Assembly: GCA_030522415.1 (NCBI GenBank) | Contig: CM060115.1 | Coordinates: 7,909,579 to 7,973,578, forward strand | Length of the DNA: 64,000 bases | Direction: 5' to 3' | From: Channallabes apus | Lineage: Eukaryota > Chordata > Actinopteri > Siluriformes > Clariidae | In this document: in pieces, positions 1 through 12,660 of the stretch | How positions within the stretch are numbered: position 1 is the stretch's first letter | Layout of the letters: every line of letters begins with the position of its first letter | Position numbers and translations under genes: made by a program | Notes under the pieces: generated by a model | Told to the model about the DNA's origin: nothing | What the model saw: only the letters and a program-made list of their open reading frames with translations | The model's database searches: none

Positions 1-70
1 GCGCTGAGTGCCCTGGGATAGGCTCCAGGCCTCCTCTGAGCCTGTATGGGAATAGAGAATGAGTAAAGCA
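1..70 (+). repeat. V-SINE tail fragment
   Basis: The 3' part of the tRNA-derived SINE found about 19 times in this window: it matches the segment around 'cctgggataggctccagg' and runs into a gagtaaa tail. The head lies outside the window. Confidence 0.7.
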
Positions 71-249
71 TAATAATAATAGTAATTATAAGAAGAAGAA
101 GAATAGTTAGCAAAGTCAAAGGAGCCCCTAGACACATCAAGATAATAAATGATAAATTATTATAAATTACTCCAATTACATAGAAGAAGTCACCAAATTA
201 CTCATTTACAACATATTTCTGTTTAAAAATTATTATTCTTAAATAAACG

Positions 250-352
250 CTAAGGGATTGATCCTGCCCTTGGATTACTGTCTGTGTGGATTTGTGCATG
301 TTCTCCCCATGTCTCCATGGGTTTCCTCTGGGTTCCGAGATTTCCTCTTACC
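250..352 (+). repeat. Partial V-SINE (central domain)
   Basis: Matches the SINE core (tctgtgtg...gcatgttctcccc...gggtttcctc). The tRNA-like head and tail are missing or diverged. An old truncated copy. Confidence 0.55.
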
Positions 353-1266
353 AGGCAAAATAGCATGTTAGTTGGTGGACTGGATATGCTAAACTGCTCC
401 TTGGTGTCAGCATGGTGCGGTGCCATAGACTGTTGTAGCATTCAGGGGTGAAGACAACTCACATGCTAAGTTTCCAGGGTAGGTGCAGGCTCCACCATGA
501 CCTTGATTAGGATAAAGTAAAACTAAAAATAAATTATTCAATGGGACTTGCATAAAAAAATATATAAGCTCAATACTGTGTGAGCTGGCATGGAAGGAAG
601 TGAAAGAAGGCCAAGGATTCATTTGAATAGCTCTAATAAAATCTTCTTTAATTCTTTTTTCTTGTACTGTTACATAATAGAATGTCTATAATAGGAGATG
701 GCTCCACTACAATCATCATGATGTGCCTTTACTACGTAACTGTATAAATGAATATTCTCCTGTGTACGCATACACATGCATATCCAGTCACGTACGGTAG
801 TAAATGGCAGGATAGGATTTTAGTAAACAGCCGATGGGTTATTTTTAAGATTTTCAATTGTTTCACTTACGTTCACTGGCTGAGAACAATAACCGATGAG
901 TTGCGTGTCAAACACAATATGTTATTGTGCTATGCGCATCCTCATGGGAGCCAAGTAAGCATTTGTGTACAAACCTGGAACATGTTCATAAAGGACGGTA
1001 TTCTAAGCACAATGGGATCTAAAATGCTAAAATTACTGTTTAAACTATAACTTTTATCTCTCATGATAACACTTAGTTAGCGATTTTTTTTGTTATGATT
1101 GTCCTAAAGCTAACATATTATCAATGTATCATTTTATTATACTGTACCACACTATATTTAGCAGTCACAAGAAACTTCTTAGTACTTTTAACAGAAATGT
1201 TATTTTTAAGATTTCATAAATGTCAAGGTGCAGAGCAGAAGCATATCCAAAGACCAATCTATGGCT
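353..1266. other. Intergenic, no gene recognised
   Basis: AT-rich sequence. The short open frames here have no recognisable motif and no consistent splice signals; I see nothing that supports a gene. Confidence 0.5.
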
Positions 1267-1270
1267 TTAA

Positions 1271-2168
1271 AGTGCCCCTATTATGCCATTTTAAAGGTTG
1301 TTAATATTGCTTAATGAGTCTTTTAAAACAGGTTTACATGTATGCAAGGTCAAAAAACACTTTAGTTTTCTCCAAAAATAGATTTAATTTTACCCCATTT
1401 CTAAATGATTCGTAAACGACTCGTGTGAAGCAGTTCGAAGATTCAGTCTGTCTAAACCCCTCCTTTCTGTGAGCCCTAACTGCTGTGATTGGGCAGATGG
1501 TGCGGCCCTTTATAATTGGTCTACCGCTACAGCGTGTGTCGGAAAACGAAACGCCCATTACCATAACTGAACGACAGCTCTGGAGACCCGTCAATACATA
1601 GAAAAGATGGCGTCGGTTTTACCGTATCAATTCGAAGTCTGACGATGAAACGGTTGAAGTGGCACATCGACAAGAAAGTTTCTCAGTGGTAAGTGTCATA
1701 TGTTAATGTAGATGCACGGGCGCTCGTGATGTGCATATGTGTGTGTGAGATGCTTTTTTCCCCTCAGGGCTTGCCGTAGAAGGGCAAGGGGCATGCGCAC
1801 TTTGCAAGTGTTAGAGTTCAGTTTTGGTGAATGGTGGAGAATAAACAGTTAAAAAGGATTTCATGTGCTCTCGTTTTTATTGTTTTTTTTTAATTACAAA
1901 GTGTTTAACGAACCCGGCATGAATGCTCGGTCACATTAACAAGAATGTGGTAACGTTAATTGTAAGATGGCGGGCAAGTTGTTCGCGACGTAGAACGTGG
2001 GCGGACATTGTGCAAATATGTTACGTATGTACCTGGATCCGTAACACAGAAAAATTTGATTTGCCGACTCGTTTAGGCAAATGTTTTTTTTATAAACAAA
2101 AACTTCATTTATCGTGTATTGTCAGCGCCACAGATAGTGCAGATAGTTTATAGCATAATAGGGGCACT
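1271..2168. mobile_element. TTAA-flanked inverted-repeat element (MITE-like)
   Basis: The left end TTAA-AGTGCCCCTATTATG is mirrored at the right by CATAATAGGGGCACT-TTAA, so the element has inverted ends of at least 15 bp and a TTAA duplication, as in piggyBac or Kolobok families. The 0.9-kb interior is GC-richer than its surroundings and shows no transposase. Non-autonomous; assignment between piggyBac and Kolobok is not possible by eye. Confidence 0.7.
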
Positions 2169-2172
2169 TTAA

Positions 2173-2814
2173 AGAGTCATTAATTTACTTAGTTAATTCC
2201 AGGTGTTTTTATTCATTTATTTTGCATGTCTTTGGTAATTCTTTCCTAACTTCTGTTTCCACAAGAGAAAGACAAGAGAAAGACAGCAGTGCAAAAAATT
2301 AAATCACACAGATAATGGTTAAGACCTTCAAGCATCATAATGAAAGGAACGAAAGTGATCTTAGCACATTTAATAAAAAGATAAAAGGTTAAAGATTAGA
2401 AACACATCAATTGCTCCTTTTCCTGTCTTCAGCAATCCAATTTCAGTGAATCTGGAAAAAGTTTAGTCTCAGATTGAAGTTTAGTCTCGACTGACAGGAG
2501 TAAAACCTGGATTTGGATTTAAATCTACTCTGAGCAAGCCAGAGGCAATTATGGCAAGCAAAAACTATTTGAGACAACATGAGGAAAAAACACTAAAAGG
2601 AACCATGGAAAGTGGCATGGGAATAAATGCCTTGGGATGAGCATAGACAGTCCTTACGATTCTATCAGCAGTTCTTAACTACAAAATATTACAAATAACA
2701 CATGATAGGTAATAATACAGAACATGATGTACAGGTATACTGGATGAGTGAATGCCTGGACAATACACTTGGCCAAGAGTAATTTCAGTGGTTTTCTGAG
2801 AGCTGATGACATTC
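2173..2814. other. Intergenic, no gene recognised
   Basis: No motif, repeat or splice pattern that I can support. Confidence 0.4.
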
Positions 2815-3115
2815 ATTAATTCATTTTCTATACCGCTGATCCTGAAAAGGGTCATGGAAAGCTTGAAGCCTGTCCCAGGAAACTCGGGGAACAAGTCAGA
2901 GTACACCAGGTGCCAATCCATTGGAGGGAACACATGAACACACTCATTCATACACATTGAACAATTTGAAAATGCAAACTAGGTTAATCCGTTGTCTTTG
3001 GACAGTGGGAGGAAACCAGAGCACTTGGAAGAAACCCACCAATCACAGAGCGAACAGGCAGGAACCGAACCCTCGGCCCTGGAGGTGCGAACCCACAGTG
3101 CAAAACCATTCTGCC
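2815..3115 (-). repeat. V-SINE copy
   Basis: Reads in minus orientation: begins with the tail complement 'attttctataccgc' and ends near the complement of the tRNA-like B box. Diverged, roughly full length. Confidence 0.75.
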
Positions 3116-4213
3116 GCCATATTGCCTTCAAAAGTTCTTTTACTCCAGTGGTAAGGCAAAGCATTATGAATTTGAGACAAACAAAAAAGTAGTTCAAGAT
3201 TCCAGTAAACACATCATGTTTTCTTCAGAAGCTCCGTTTAAGAAAATCACCTCATTTTGCCTAAATTGTGTCTACATTTCACACTGTACATTCCCCAGGA
3301 GGAAGACTTTTTATTTTATCCATATTTTTTAACATGTCCTAATAGCACCACTGGGAAATCATCTGTCGAGTCAATTTATTTAATTTTACAACTCCAGACC
3401 AGGAAAAGCAGGATTACATCAAACTCCGCTGCACTTTGTATAAACAGAATCACATCTGTGCTGTTAAACTTTTATTTATCTTTGTACATTGGTAGCATTA
3501 ACTGCTTGCTCGTTCTTGGATGATACAGTAAGTCTTACAGTCATATATAGCCTCTCTAAATGAAGTCATATAGAATTTTTATATTTTTTTATTTGCTACT
3601 TTTTTTTTTAAACAAAACCAAAAGCTGAATGTACTTAAAAAAACAACAACAAGGCAAGCTTTCACTGTAGCTTATCTGTTTCCGTTGCAATTTAATCTCA
3701 TCCTGAGACAAGCTCTTCTCACTTTCCTGGCAGCACATTAGTGCTTTAATCAGACCTGCCACCCAGTTGGAGCCCTGTGTAATTTTGATTTTGTCCAAAG
3801 TGCCGCCACACCACCAACCTTTCCCCACACTTCCATCCCGATAGCGTATCAATTGCCGGGGCCCTAGTGGTCTGCCTGGTCACTGGGGATGCAGTCCACC
3901 CATTGAGGACTTTGTATCACAGCGCTTATCAGCTCACTCATTTTCTTTCATTATCGGGAGCGTGCATTTTCAAAGCCTGGCAATGGGAGAAAGCTCCATA
4001 GGGCTTTTTAAATTAAATTTTTTTTTTTTTCCAGCATTCTACCACAGGATCTTTTTTTGTAAAAGGGATGGAACTGAATGAAAATTCCTTATTCAGAATA
4101 AACAGATAATGTCATACAAATACAAACACTATCCCTCTTTTGTTGGTTTATTTGTTCTTTATTTTGAGTTCCTTTACTTTCACGTAATTACATTTTTCTG
4201 ATTTTTACAAAAT
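3116..4213. other. Intergenic, no gene recognised
   Basis: AT-rich with poly-T runs; short open frames only and no recognisable domain. Confidence 0.4.
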
Positions 4214-4615
4214 GGGTTTGATGGTAGGCGGCATGGTGGTGTAATAGTTAGCACCGTTGCCTTGCATCTTCAGGGTCCGGGTTCGATTCCTGGCCAGGCT
4301 TGATTCCCGTCTCTGTGTGCATAGAGTTTGCATGTTCTCTCTATGCTTGGTGGGTTTCCTCCGGGTACTCCGGTTTCCTCCCACATTCCAAAGATATGCA
4401 GGTTAGGCTGATTAGTGTTTTCAAATTGCCCATAGTGTGTGAATGAGAGTGGGAGTGTGTATGTGTGTGTGTGCCCTGTGATGGATTGGCACCCTGTCCA
4501 GGATGTACCCTGCCTTGTGCCCTAAGCCTCCTGGGATAGGCTTCAGGTCCCCGCAACCCTGAATACAGGATAAAGTGTTATAGAAAATGAGTGAGTGAGA
4601 GTGAGGGGTTTGATG
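4214..4615 (+). repeat. Full-length V-SINE with target duplication
   Basis: A complete tRNA-derived SINE (4224-4605) flanked by an exact 10-bp direct repeat, gggtttgatg, at 4214-4223 and 4606-4615. The head resembles a tRNA with an A box (gtaatagttagc) and a B box (gggttcgattcc); the core is the conserved V-SINE domain; the tail is (gagt)n. The intact duplication indicates LINE-mediated insertion. Confidence 0.9.
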
Positions 4616-4679
4616 CTGCTTCAGTTAAAAATATCATGTAGGTGTGCTATTTATTATGTCAAGAATTGAAAAGGATATT

Positions 4680-7600
4680 TTAGGCTTTTTACAATAATTT
4701 TCTTTCTTTCTTTCTTTTTCTTTGTCTTTCTCAAAGACCCACTATTTCACACTCGTCCCTTTTATGTCATAACAAAAGACACACGGATTCTCCACATTAG
4801 TGGCCTACTTTCAATTTAGGGTTAATTTTAAGACTCTTTATGTCTACACCCTTTATGTTTCAGGATGCCACTTGACGCCAGCTTCGTAAAAAGGATTGTC
4901 CGGCAGCAGTTCCCGGTTTTGTCTTCTTTCTATTTCAGTAAACAAACAAGAGTCTCCCAAACAATAGAGTAACGTTTTGGAGCCTGGAATGTACAGTAGT
5001 CCTTGTTTCTAATGAACAAGCAACATATAGAGTGCAACAGATGCACTCCCCAGTACTTGAGACAGACACTCCAGGAAGTGGCGATAGACAGATAAGCGCC
5101 AAAAAACGTAAATTATGTCACATGTGCTGTGTGTGTCACGTACAGCAGTAAAATGGCACTCCCCTTAGACCCGCCACAAAAGCAATGCTTCTGCTATTGT
5201 TCTCATATATTTTGAGATTTTATGTTTGTCCTACAAATGTTTTTATGATGTTCATGAGCTTTATAACTACATTCTCTTAATATTAATGAATTATAATTAA
5301 TAAAACCAAAAACAAAAAAGCAGTGTTTGGTAATAGGCAAAACCTCATATTACATGTACAGTATTATAATCACATCCTTAATCTTCTTGAAAATTTTAAG
5401 AAAAATTTACGCTTTCCCTCATGCCGATTTATTAATTAATGCATAGTAGTAATTTTCTCACATTTTAGTAGCTATTTAGTAACTATTAACTACAAAATTA
5501 TTGAAATTCATATAACAACCTCAAAGCTAAATCTAAACATTTATAGACTGTTGGTTTGGTGTTCTTTGATTTTTGTGGTTGTTGATGAGCATTTTAATGT
5601 ATGACTAAAATGTAGGTGAGAAACTATATTTGCAGTTAATTTCATAAAAACAATGTTGAGCTTTTCATTTGTATTTTTTCCACCTATACTGTAAATGTTA
5701 ATCTTTAGATTCATAAAAAATAATGAAATAAAATTTTGTTTATGATATTTTTAAGATTAATTATTGTCACAAAGCAGCTACAAAGATTTTCTATATAAAA
5801 TGTAAGAGGAAAAAGTATAAATCATGATATCAGTTTTTCTCTGATGAGCAAGCCGGGAGAAGAACCATCCTCATTTGGGTGATATCAAATACAGTAGTAT
5901 GACCATAAATCATTTTAAAGGCTAAAAATAATTTTTTTGAGAAACTGTAGTCACATGTTATAACAGAACATCTGGCTGCATTAGTTGAGTCTTAGACCAT
6001 CATGATGGTCATCACTTTCACGTTAACTACATAAATACATTAATTACATAAATTGACTGTGTTTTTGGCAGCTAAAGCTTTTAAGATATATTACAAAGAA
6101 TGAAGACGGTAGCATTGCTGCCTCACACGTCCACAGCCTTGGGTTAAATTCTGAACTCTTGGAGCATCTGTGTATGTTCTCCAATTCTGTATACTGTATA
6201 CTTTATATGTACTGTATCTAAATGATCAGGATCTAGTTATTGGGAACCTGACCTATTTGCACGATGCAACATTTTCCCAGTCATCCGAGTTTAACATTTT
6301 TCATAACTTCTTAAAAACAACAAGGATATACCATAAGAGAGTATCCGCCTGTCTCTCTAACAACATGCGCATAAGTGCACAAAGCCACTTAGTACACTTT
6401 GTGTTTTTATTTTAGCATCAGTGAGTAGTCTAAACAAAGAAGGAGCAGTTGCCGATACATATGAAGAGGAATGTCTGATCACCAAGGTGAAGAAAAGCCA
6501 CTAAACAATTGAAGGAAGAGCATAAACACTTACATCAACTTGTTTGAATAGGACTAATTAATGCAGGCAGTTATAGCTTCTAGCCATAATACTGTCTCTA
6601 TGTGAACAAAAAAATATTCCAAGTAATGCTAAATTGTATTGTTTTGCTTAACACTAAGAACTGCCATTGTCAAATCATAGGGAAAAAATGACAAACAGTG
6701 CCTCACAGACCAACAGACTGTGCAGAATAATGACTGGTTTGAGCCAAATAAAAAAAAAAAAAAAAAGGTTATACTGTACAATAATGCTTTGTAACTGTGG
6801 TAAACAGAAAAGCATTTCATGATTGTAAAGTCTTTAAGCAGTTGGGTTTCAAAAGCCAAAAACCTAATTAACTTCCATTTCTTTAAGCCAAGAACAGGAA
6901 TCCAGGGATACAGTGCACACAGGTTCACCAAACCCGGACAGACCAGTAGACCGATTTTAGCTGTAAATTTTTGGTGAATCTTCACTTGATTTAATGCATT
7001 GCACTGCTGCCATGCTGCATGAACAGGCATACTCAACAAGAATGTAGTTTTTGAATAAGGAACTGGATGAAGTGATGCACCCATCTACCAGTTGTAGCAG
7101 GATTATGATCTGGTTGGTCATGTTTTTTATTGGTCAGGTCTAGGCTTATCAACATTATAGTATGTGACCAAAAACGTAGGTCACCTTAATATACTAAATG
7201 ACCAGATATGTCAAAGAATGGATTTTTTTTTAAAATTCCCTTATAGCATATGCAAGATGACAATTTTTCAGCTTCAAATTGTGTAACACTTTAACAATTC
7301 ACATTGTTAAAGTGTTATACAAATCAAATTGAATTTCATCTGCAGAACCGCTTTTAAAATAAAATATTTAATTTTATCTATGAAATAAAAAATGCTAAAC
7401 CATTACAAAATTATAAATGTTACATAAATATTATTAACAATAAAGACTAATAATATTTTTCAATTAACACCTTTATTATTATTATTTTATTAAATATAGC
7501 TGTGCTAGCCATGATTATCTGGTAAATATTGACTGTACATTAACAGCTACTGAATGGACTGAATAAGAGAAAACTCTACATCTGCATGTTCCTGTACAAA

Positions 7601-9170
7601 CCCTTGCCTTTTTAACCCTTTAACTCAAACATGGTGGCATTTTAAAGCTGACCCCTTGACCCAGAGGGCGTATACATGAAAAACTTCAGAGATCCACACC
7701 CTTGGACACACACAGAGATGCTCCACTGGGACGGGATCTATGTCTTCCTCTTTACACAAGGATTGGAGACAGTTTGATTTGATGCTTAGATGAGCACTGC
7801 GATGTTGAAGGTTATCGTGTTTCCACCTTCCACTGGCGTGTGAGTAGAGAACTTTCAGGCGACATTCATCCTATCCGAGTCAATGTAGACTGAGACGATT
7901 TTCACTGACAACAAGAGTGCATGGGGGAGCTATAGAAAGCAGGATGTCATAACAAGTCTCCACGGTACACTTGGGTTGACTCTTGCTCTTGACTCCACCC
8001 TACTCAACACAAACTAATGCTACCATTCTTGTTTTAAAAGGCAGGAGCAGGTCTTGCGGCAGCCCGCTACAGACGTCCACACTTTCGTACACGTGCCCCA
8101 CCCTAAGAGTCGGTTTGAGTCGTGAGCAATTAGAAGTAATCGCGGGAAGCTGATTAGTGTTATCAGCGGACGAAAGGGGCCGCAGCTGGTGGCACTGAAC
8201 TCCACTACAGTCACGTAGGGCCAAGACGCTCGGGTAAAATGCCCTCTAAGGGAAATGCATACACTTTTCCTGTCTTTTATACACCGACAGGCACGTACAC
8301 ATGTATTTTCTCACAATGACAAAGATATTCATCGGCATTTTCAGACTGAGCGCACGTCTAAGATCAATTTTGTAACAATTTTGTAATTATAAAACCATCA
8401 AATAAATGAATTCCTAAAAGACTGCGGACGTTTTATATATTACATATCTATATTGTTTTACTTTTACTTATTTATGCTGATACTTTTATTTATTTTATTA
8501 TTATACAGATTTTTTTAAAAAAGAGATCATAAAACCCAGATCAGAAGATTGACACACTACACACGATATACTGTAGATATATGGTAGTCAGATTGTAAAA
8601 GTTGAAAAATGTACCTGTTTAATGGAATGCTAAAAATGCTGACTGTTGAAAATGCTAACACTAATGTCTCCAGCTCATATAGGAAAGAAGCTTTTCCTGC
8701 ATCAACTGGCAAGCTGAAAGGCTACTTCCTGTGTATGTAGATTTAGTGATTATATATTAGACGACAGGATACTTCCTGTGCAACTTCCTGTCCTAACTAT
8801 AGTATTCGCAGCCAGACATGCCCAAAGACGTTTATTTTTACTATACAATGAGGGTAGGAAAAAAAGGTAATCGGTATACCATTTGTCAAGACATGGCACG
8901 TATCAAATGAACTACCAAATATTTGTCTTAATTTAACAAATTGACTCCAATAATCAAAAACTGTTATGCCTGCTGTTTAGAGTCGCAGCAATTGCACACA
9001 ATACAGTAAATAAAGGCCCAAAATTTTCTTGCATACAGAAAGGGGTACTTATACTGTATCTTGCTTTTATAAAATTTATACATTTTATAAAATACACTTA
9101 TCAAGTATGCATATTTAATCATTTTATACATATAAAATCCAGTCCTCAAGATAAGTAATGTCTTTCATCT
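4680..9170. other. Long AT-rich stretch without recognised gene
   Basis: A weak match to a dispersed repeat lies near 5735-5890 ('gtcacaaagcagct', 'catcctcatttgggt'), also seen at 24640-24720, 40104-40255 and 48880-48975. The interval 7620-8330 is GC-richer and looks unique, with two overlapping minus-strand open frames of 64 and 74 codons (8000-8224), but neither shows a known domain and no splice-consistent gene can be built. Confidence 0.4.
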
Positions 9171-9177
9171 AGAATAA

Positions 9178-9505
9178 TTCACTCATCTTCTATACCGCTT
9201 TATCCTGTATACAGGGTCGCTGGGAGCCTATCCAGAAGACTTAGGGCACAAGGCAGGGTACCAATCCATCGCAGGGCACACACACACAAACTCATTCACA
9301 CACTACAGGCAATTTGGTAATGCCAATTAGCTTATTCTATATGTCTTTAGAGTGTTAGAGGAAACCGGAATACCCGGGGTAAACCCACCAAGCAGAACAT
9401 GAAAACTCTATGCACACAGACAGGAAACAAGTCTGGCTGGGAATCGAACCCAGACCTGGACCTGCAAGGTAATAGTGTTAACCACTACACCACCATGCCC
9501 ATTTA
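9178..9505 (-). repeat. V-SINE copy, left breakpoint of tandem duplication
   Basis: A full-length minus-strand V-SINE. The TA at 9340-9341 inside it is the left edge of the 4.9-kb tandem duplication; everything to the right of that TA recurs from 14286. Confidence 0.85.
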
Positions 9506-10109
9506 GATAATTTCTCCATTAAAGAAATACCTTAAAAATCTACAATTAAGATATCCTTAATATATAAATATTCAACTGACAAACCCTTAGCTTACCACGC
9601 CTGACTTTTTCTTTTCTCTGAGTAGTATGCAGTTAGATTACATCAAATATCAGTTGATGATTTCAATCTGGTTTTTTATGCAAAATGTGTTAAAAATCAA
9701 TCTACTGTACTGTAGGTCTGCATCTTCGAGGCCAGAATTTCAAGGCAATAAAAGCACCAACACACATTTAACAGTCAAACAACCTTTTTTACAACAATTA
9801 CAAAGATTTCTTTGAAACGATTGTTCATTACAGGCTTAAAAGGAAATATCCTGGCTGTATGTTTGTAATTTGTTTTCCAACTTACTTCTTCAAATACAGC
9901 AAAACTTATGGTCCTTTGATGTGTAAGAAATATAAATTATATAATTATAAATTATATTATTAATATAAAAAGTTATTAATTCTGAATTGAATAGCCAATA
10001 AACTACAATGCAACATCATATCATGCATCTAGTCTAGGTATATACTCATTTGCTTGTAATACTGTATATATATTTATATATTAATGATTTCAGTAAACAT
10101 GGACACTGA

Positions 10110-10380
10110 AACAGTACAGTATGCATGTTCTCCTCGCGCTTGGTGGGTTTCCTGTTGGTATTTCCGTTTTCTCCCAAAGTCCAACAACATGCAGGTTTGG
10201 CTAATTGGTGTTTCCAAATTGCCCATAGTGTTTGGGTGTGTGCCTTGCATGCCTGTGTGCCGTGAGATGGACTGGCATCCAGTTCTTGTACTCCAAGTCA
10301 GGTCTCCTGTGACCCTGTACAGGATAAATGGTATAGTGAGTGAGTGAGTGAGTGAGTGAGTGAGTGAGTGAATGAGTGAG
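10110..10380 (+). repeat. V-SINE copy plus (GAGT)n
   Basis: Core and tail of a V-SINE in plus orientation followed by a pure gagt tetranucleotide run at 10337-10380. The tail run is shorter in the duplicate. Confidence 0.8.
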
Positions 10381-10552
10381 ACTGCATATAGACAGTTATA
10401 GAACATGTCTGAATACCCAGAGTGTAGCAGCTGACTGTAGGTAGACTGGCCACTGGGAGTACCGGGGGTTTTTCTGGTGTGCCGCTGGACAATTAGGCTG
10501 ATAAAACACATGGTATTACAGTTTTTCTCAGTCACTTTAAAGCATTTCCATC

Positions 10553-10632
10553 CTCACACCCCAAGTCTCCTGGGATAGGTCTCAGGCATCCCGTGACCCT
10601 GTTTAGGATAAGCAGTATGGAGAATGTGTGAG
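10553..10632 (+). repeat. V-SINE tail fragment
   Basis: Matches only the SINE 3' part (tctcctgggatagg ... gataagcagtat). Confidence 0.65.
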
Positions 10633-11105
10633 CTAGTGAGAGTGTGGTACCATAAAATACTACTATATAAACATTACCATTATGCTACATTATAAATGTA
10701 TAATATTTTTTAAAGGTATGCTGCTACATGTTCCATAGAACCATAGAATGACTATAGTATTGGTACTATTTTACAAAAGGATGTACCAAAACTGCTCTCT
10801 TGGTGATTTGTGCTCTTTAACAGCAGGGAAAAGCTGTATGTGCATGACATATAGACACATTTATACTGTAGAACCTTTCTGAATATCACACCGATCATGG
10901 GCGGACTGACCATTGAGACTACTTGGAGCACATCTCAGATCTTCCAAAACCCTTGCAATACTGTAAGTGCATTTCTCAAAACAACAAGTACAAACAGCAA
11001 TGCACAATGGAGTACCTGAGGAAGCTTGTACTGTAACCTGTTCAAATTAATGAGTTTATCTATCATAAGTAAATATTTAAATCAGTGACCATCAGTCCCG
11101 TCAAT

Positions 11106-11186
11106 ATGACTAGTCTCCTCGCGGCAATGTTTACGAACAAAGTAGTCACAATGCTTAATCATCTTGTCAGGAGAATTGTGTATGCT
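11106..11186 (+). other. Candidate exon a (ATG, phase 0, donor gtgagt)
   Basis: 27 open codons starting at ATG and ending exactly at a consensus donor (GCT|gtgagt). With 11348-11410 it reads on in phase. Not recognised as any family and no clear signal peptide. The same sequence occurs in the duplicate near 16020. It could be chance. Confidence 0.25.
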
Positions 11187-11347
11187 GTGAGTATTTTATG
11201 ATCAAAATGACAGCTAATATTTGATGATGATGACTGAAAATGCACAAAGCTGCACGGTATTATCAATTCAAAGTAAAAGGTTTCATATTACTGCACATAG
11301 AAGATTGGAAAGGATTCACTTTTTACTGATTATACTATCATTTGCAG

Positions 11348-11410
11348 ACAGATGATGTCATTGTGAAACAGGGAAAAGAAGCAGAGAACGCTGTTCTTCA
11401 GATTAGAAAG
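11348..11410 (+). other. Candidate exon b (63 bp, cag/ag|gtaaat)
   Basis: Flanked by a good acceptor (tttgcag) and donor (aag|gtaaat); open in one frame for 21 codons, polar and helix-like (TDDVIVKQGKEAENAVLQIRK). Follows candidate exon a in phase. Confidence 0.3.
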
Positions 11411-11515
11411 GTAAATATGGAAAACACTGCATACTGTAAGCAGAATTGTAGGTGCAGTGCAGTATGGGAAATTACAGTGTGTTTTACTACACTTCCTAAC
11501 TTTCATGTCTGTCAG

Positions 11516-11624
11516 GTTAGAATCTCTCATACATCACCACAATGAAGCACTGAACGATTCTTCAGTAATGTCTTCTGGAGGCATCTTCTGTGACGTCCTC
11601 TATACTGCATCCATGGACACCCAG
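11516..11624 (+). other. Candidate exon c (109 bp) with frame conflict
   Basis: Bounded by acceptor ctgtcag and donor cag|gtattt. One frame is open throughout (36 codons, LESLIHHHNEALNDSS...), but it is not the frame continued from exon b, which stops after nine codons. So either this is a broken gene, the splicing differs, or the exons are spurious. Identical in the duplicate. Confidence 0.25.
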
Positions 11625-11662
11625 GTATTTTAGAGAACACTTGGTTGATTAATCCTTCATTC

Positions 11663-11975
11663 ATTCATTCATTTTCTATACCGCTTAATCCTGTGTTCAT
11701 GGTCGCGGGGAACCTGGAGCCTATCCCAGGAGACTTCTGGCATTAGGCGGGGTACACCCTGGACAGGGTGAAAATCCATCGCAGGGCACACACACACACA
11801 CACACACACACACCCAATCACACACTACGGGCAATTTAGGAACGCCAATTAGCCTAACCTGCATATCTTTGGACTGTGGGAGGAAACCGGAGTACCCGGA
11901 GGAAACCCACCAAGCACGGGGAGAACATGCAAACTCCATGCACGCAGAGACGGTAATCGAGCCTGGCCGGGGTTG
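11663..11975 (-). repeat. V-SINE copy with internal CA run
   Basis: Near full-length minus-strand V-SINE; the internal (CA)n at 11786-11812 differs in length from its duplicate at 16690-16725. Confidence 0.85.
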
Positions 11976-12475
11976 ATTAATCAAATGCTTTAAAAATCCC
12001 TCTCCATTAATGAAGAATCAAGCATTTAATCACATTCACACATTCATTCTAAATTGATAACCAATTAAATACAATGCAATCTAATATAAATAAATATAAA
12101 TGTTAATACATTTACAAGACAACATGACGTTTGTACAAGTTGTTTTGAGAATTTCAGTTCCAATTCAAGAAATGACCCAAAGCAAATGTGAAAACCTCAC
12201 CAATAGTGAGGAATGTTTAAAGTGTTTGATCGATCATTGATCAACCAGTTTTCTGAAATATGGATTAGACTGAAAGAAGCTTTCAGTGCTGCATTGTGAT
12301 GTGGAAGAGAAACTGTGGCTGGACAGATCCTCTGTCTAAGGAATGTTTCCATTATTTAAATTCCTAATTTAGTATTTTTGTGGTGTATTTTTTGTGGTGT
12401 CTTCTCTTCTTTTTTGTGTCTCACAGTGATAGACATACAGTATAGTAAGTAAAAAGCATAAAAGTTAATCAGTGT

Positions 12476-12479
<4 letters not shown>

Positions 12480-12531
<52 letters not shown>
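12480..12531. repeat. (CA)n microsatellite
   Basis: Pure CA dinucleotide run; present also in unit 2 at 17391-17448. Confidence 0.95.
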
Positions 12532-12535
<4 letters not shown>

Positions 12536-12660
12536 GTGCTCAAAAGTTGCATACCTTGTTAAACTTTTTCCATTTATTTGGAAAATTTGACTGATAATGC
12601 AATTTATTTTTCTCATTTAAGGATAGTGTTCACATAAAGTCATTAATTATCACATATATA

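Noticed and set aside
6629..7084. 151-codon minus-strand ORF
   Set aside because: Passes through a poly-A/T run, with no domain, composition bias or splice context; consistent with chance.
8000..8224. 64- and 74-codon minus-strand frames in a GC-richer patch
   Set aside because: Two overlapping frames without motif; no start context, splice sites or homology that I recognise.
10298..10492. Proteins rich in SLTHSLTH
   Set aside because: Translation of the (GAGT)n tail of a V-SINE.
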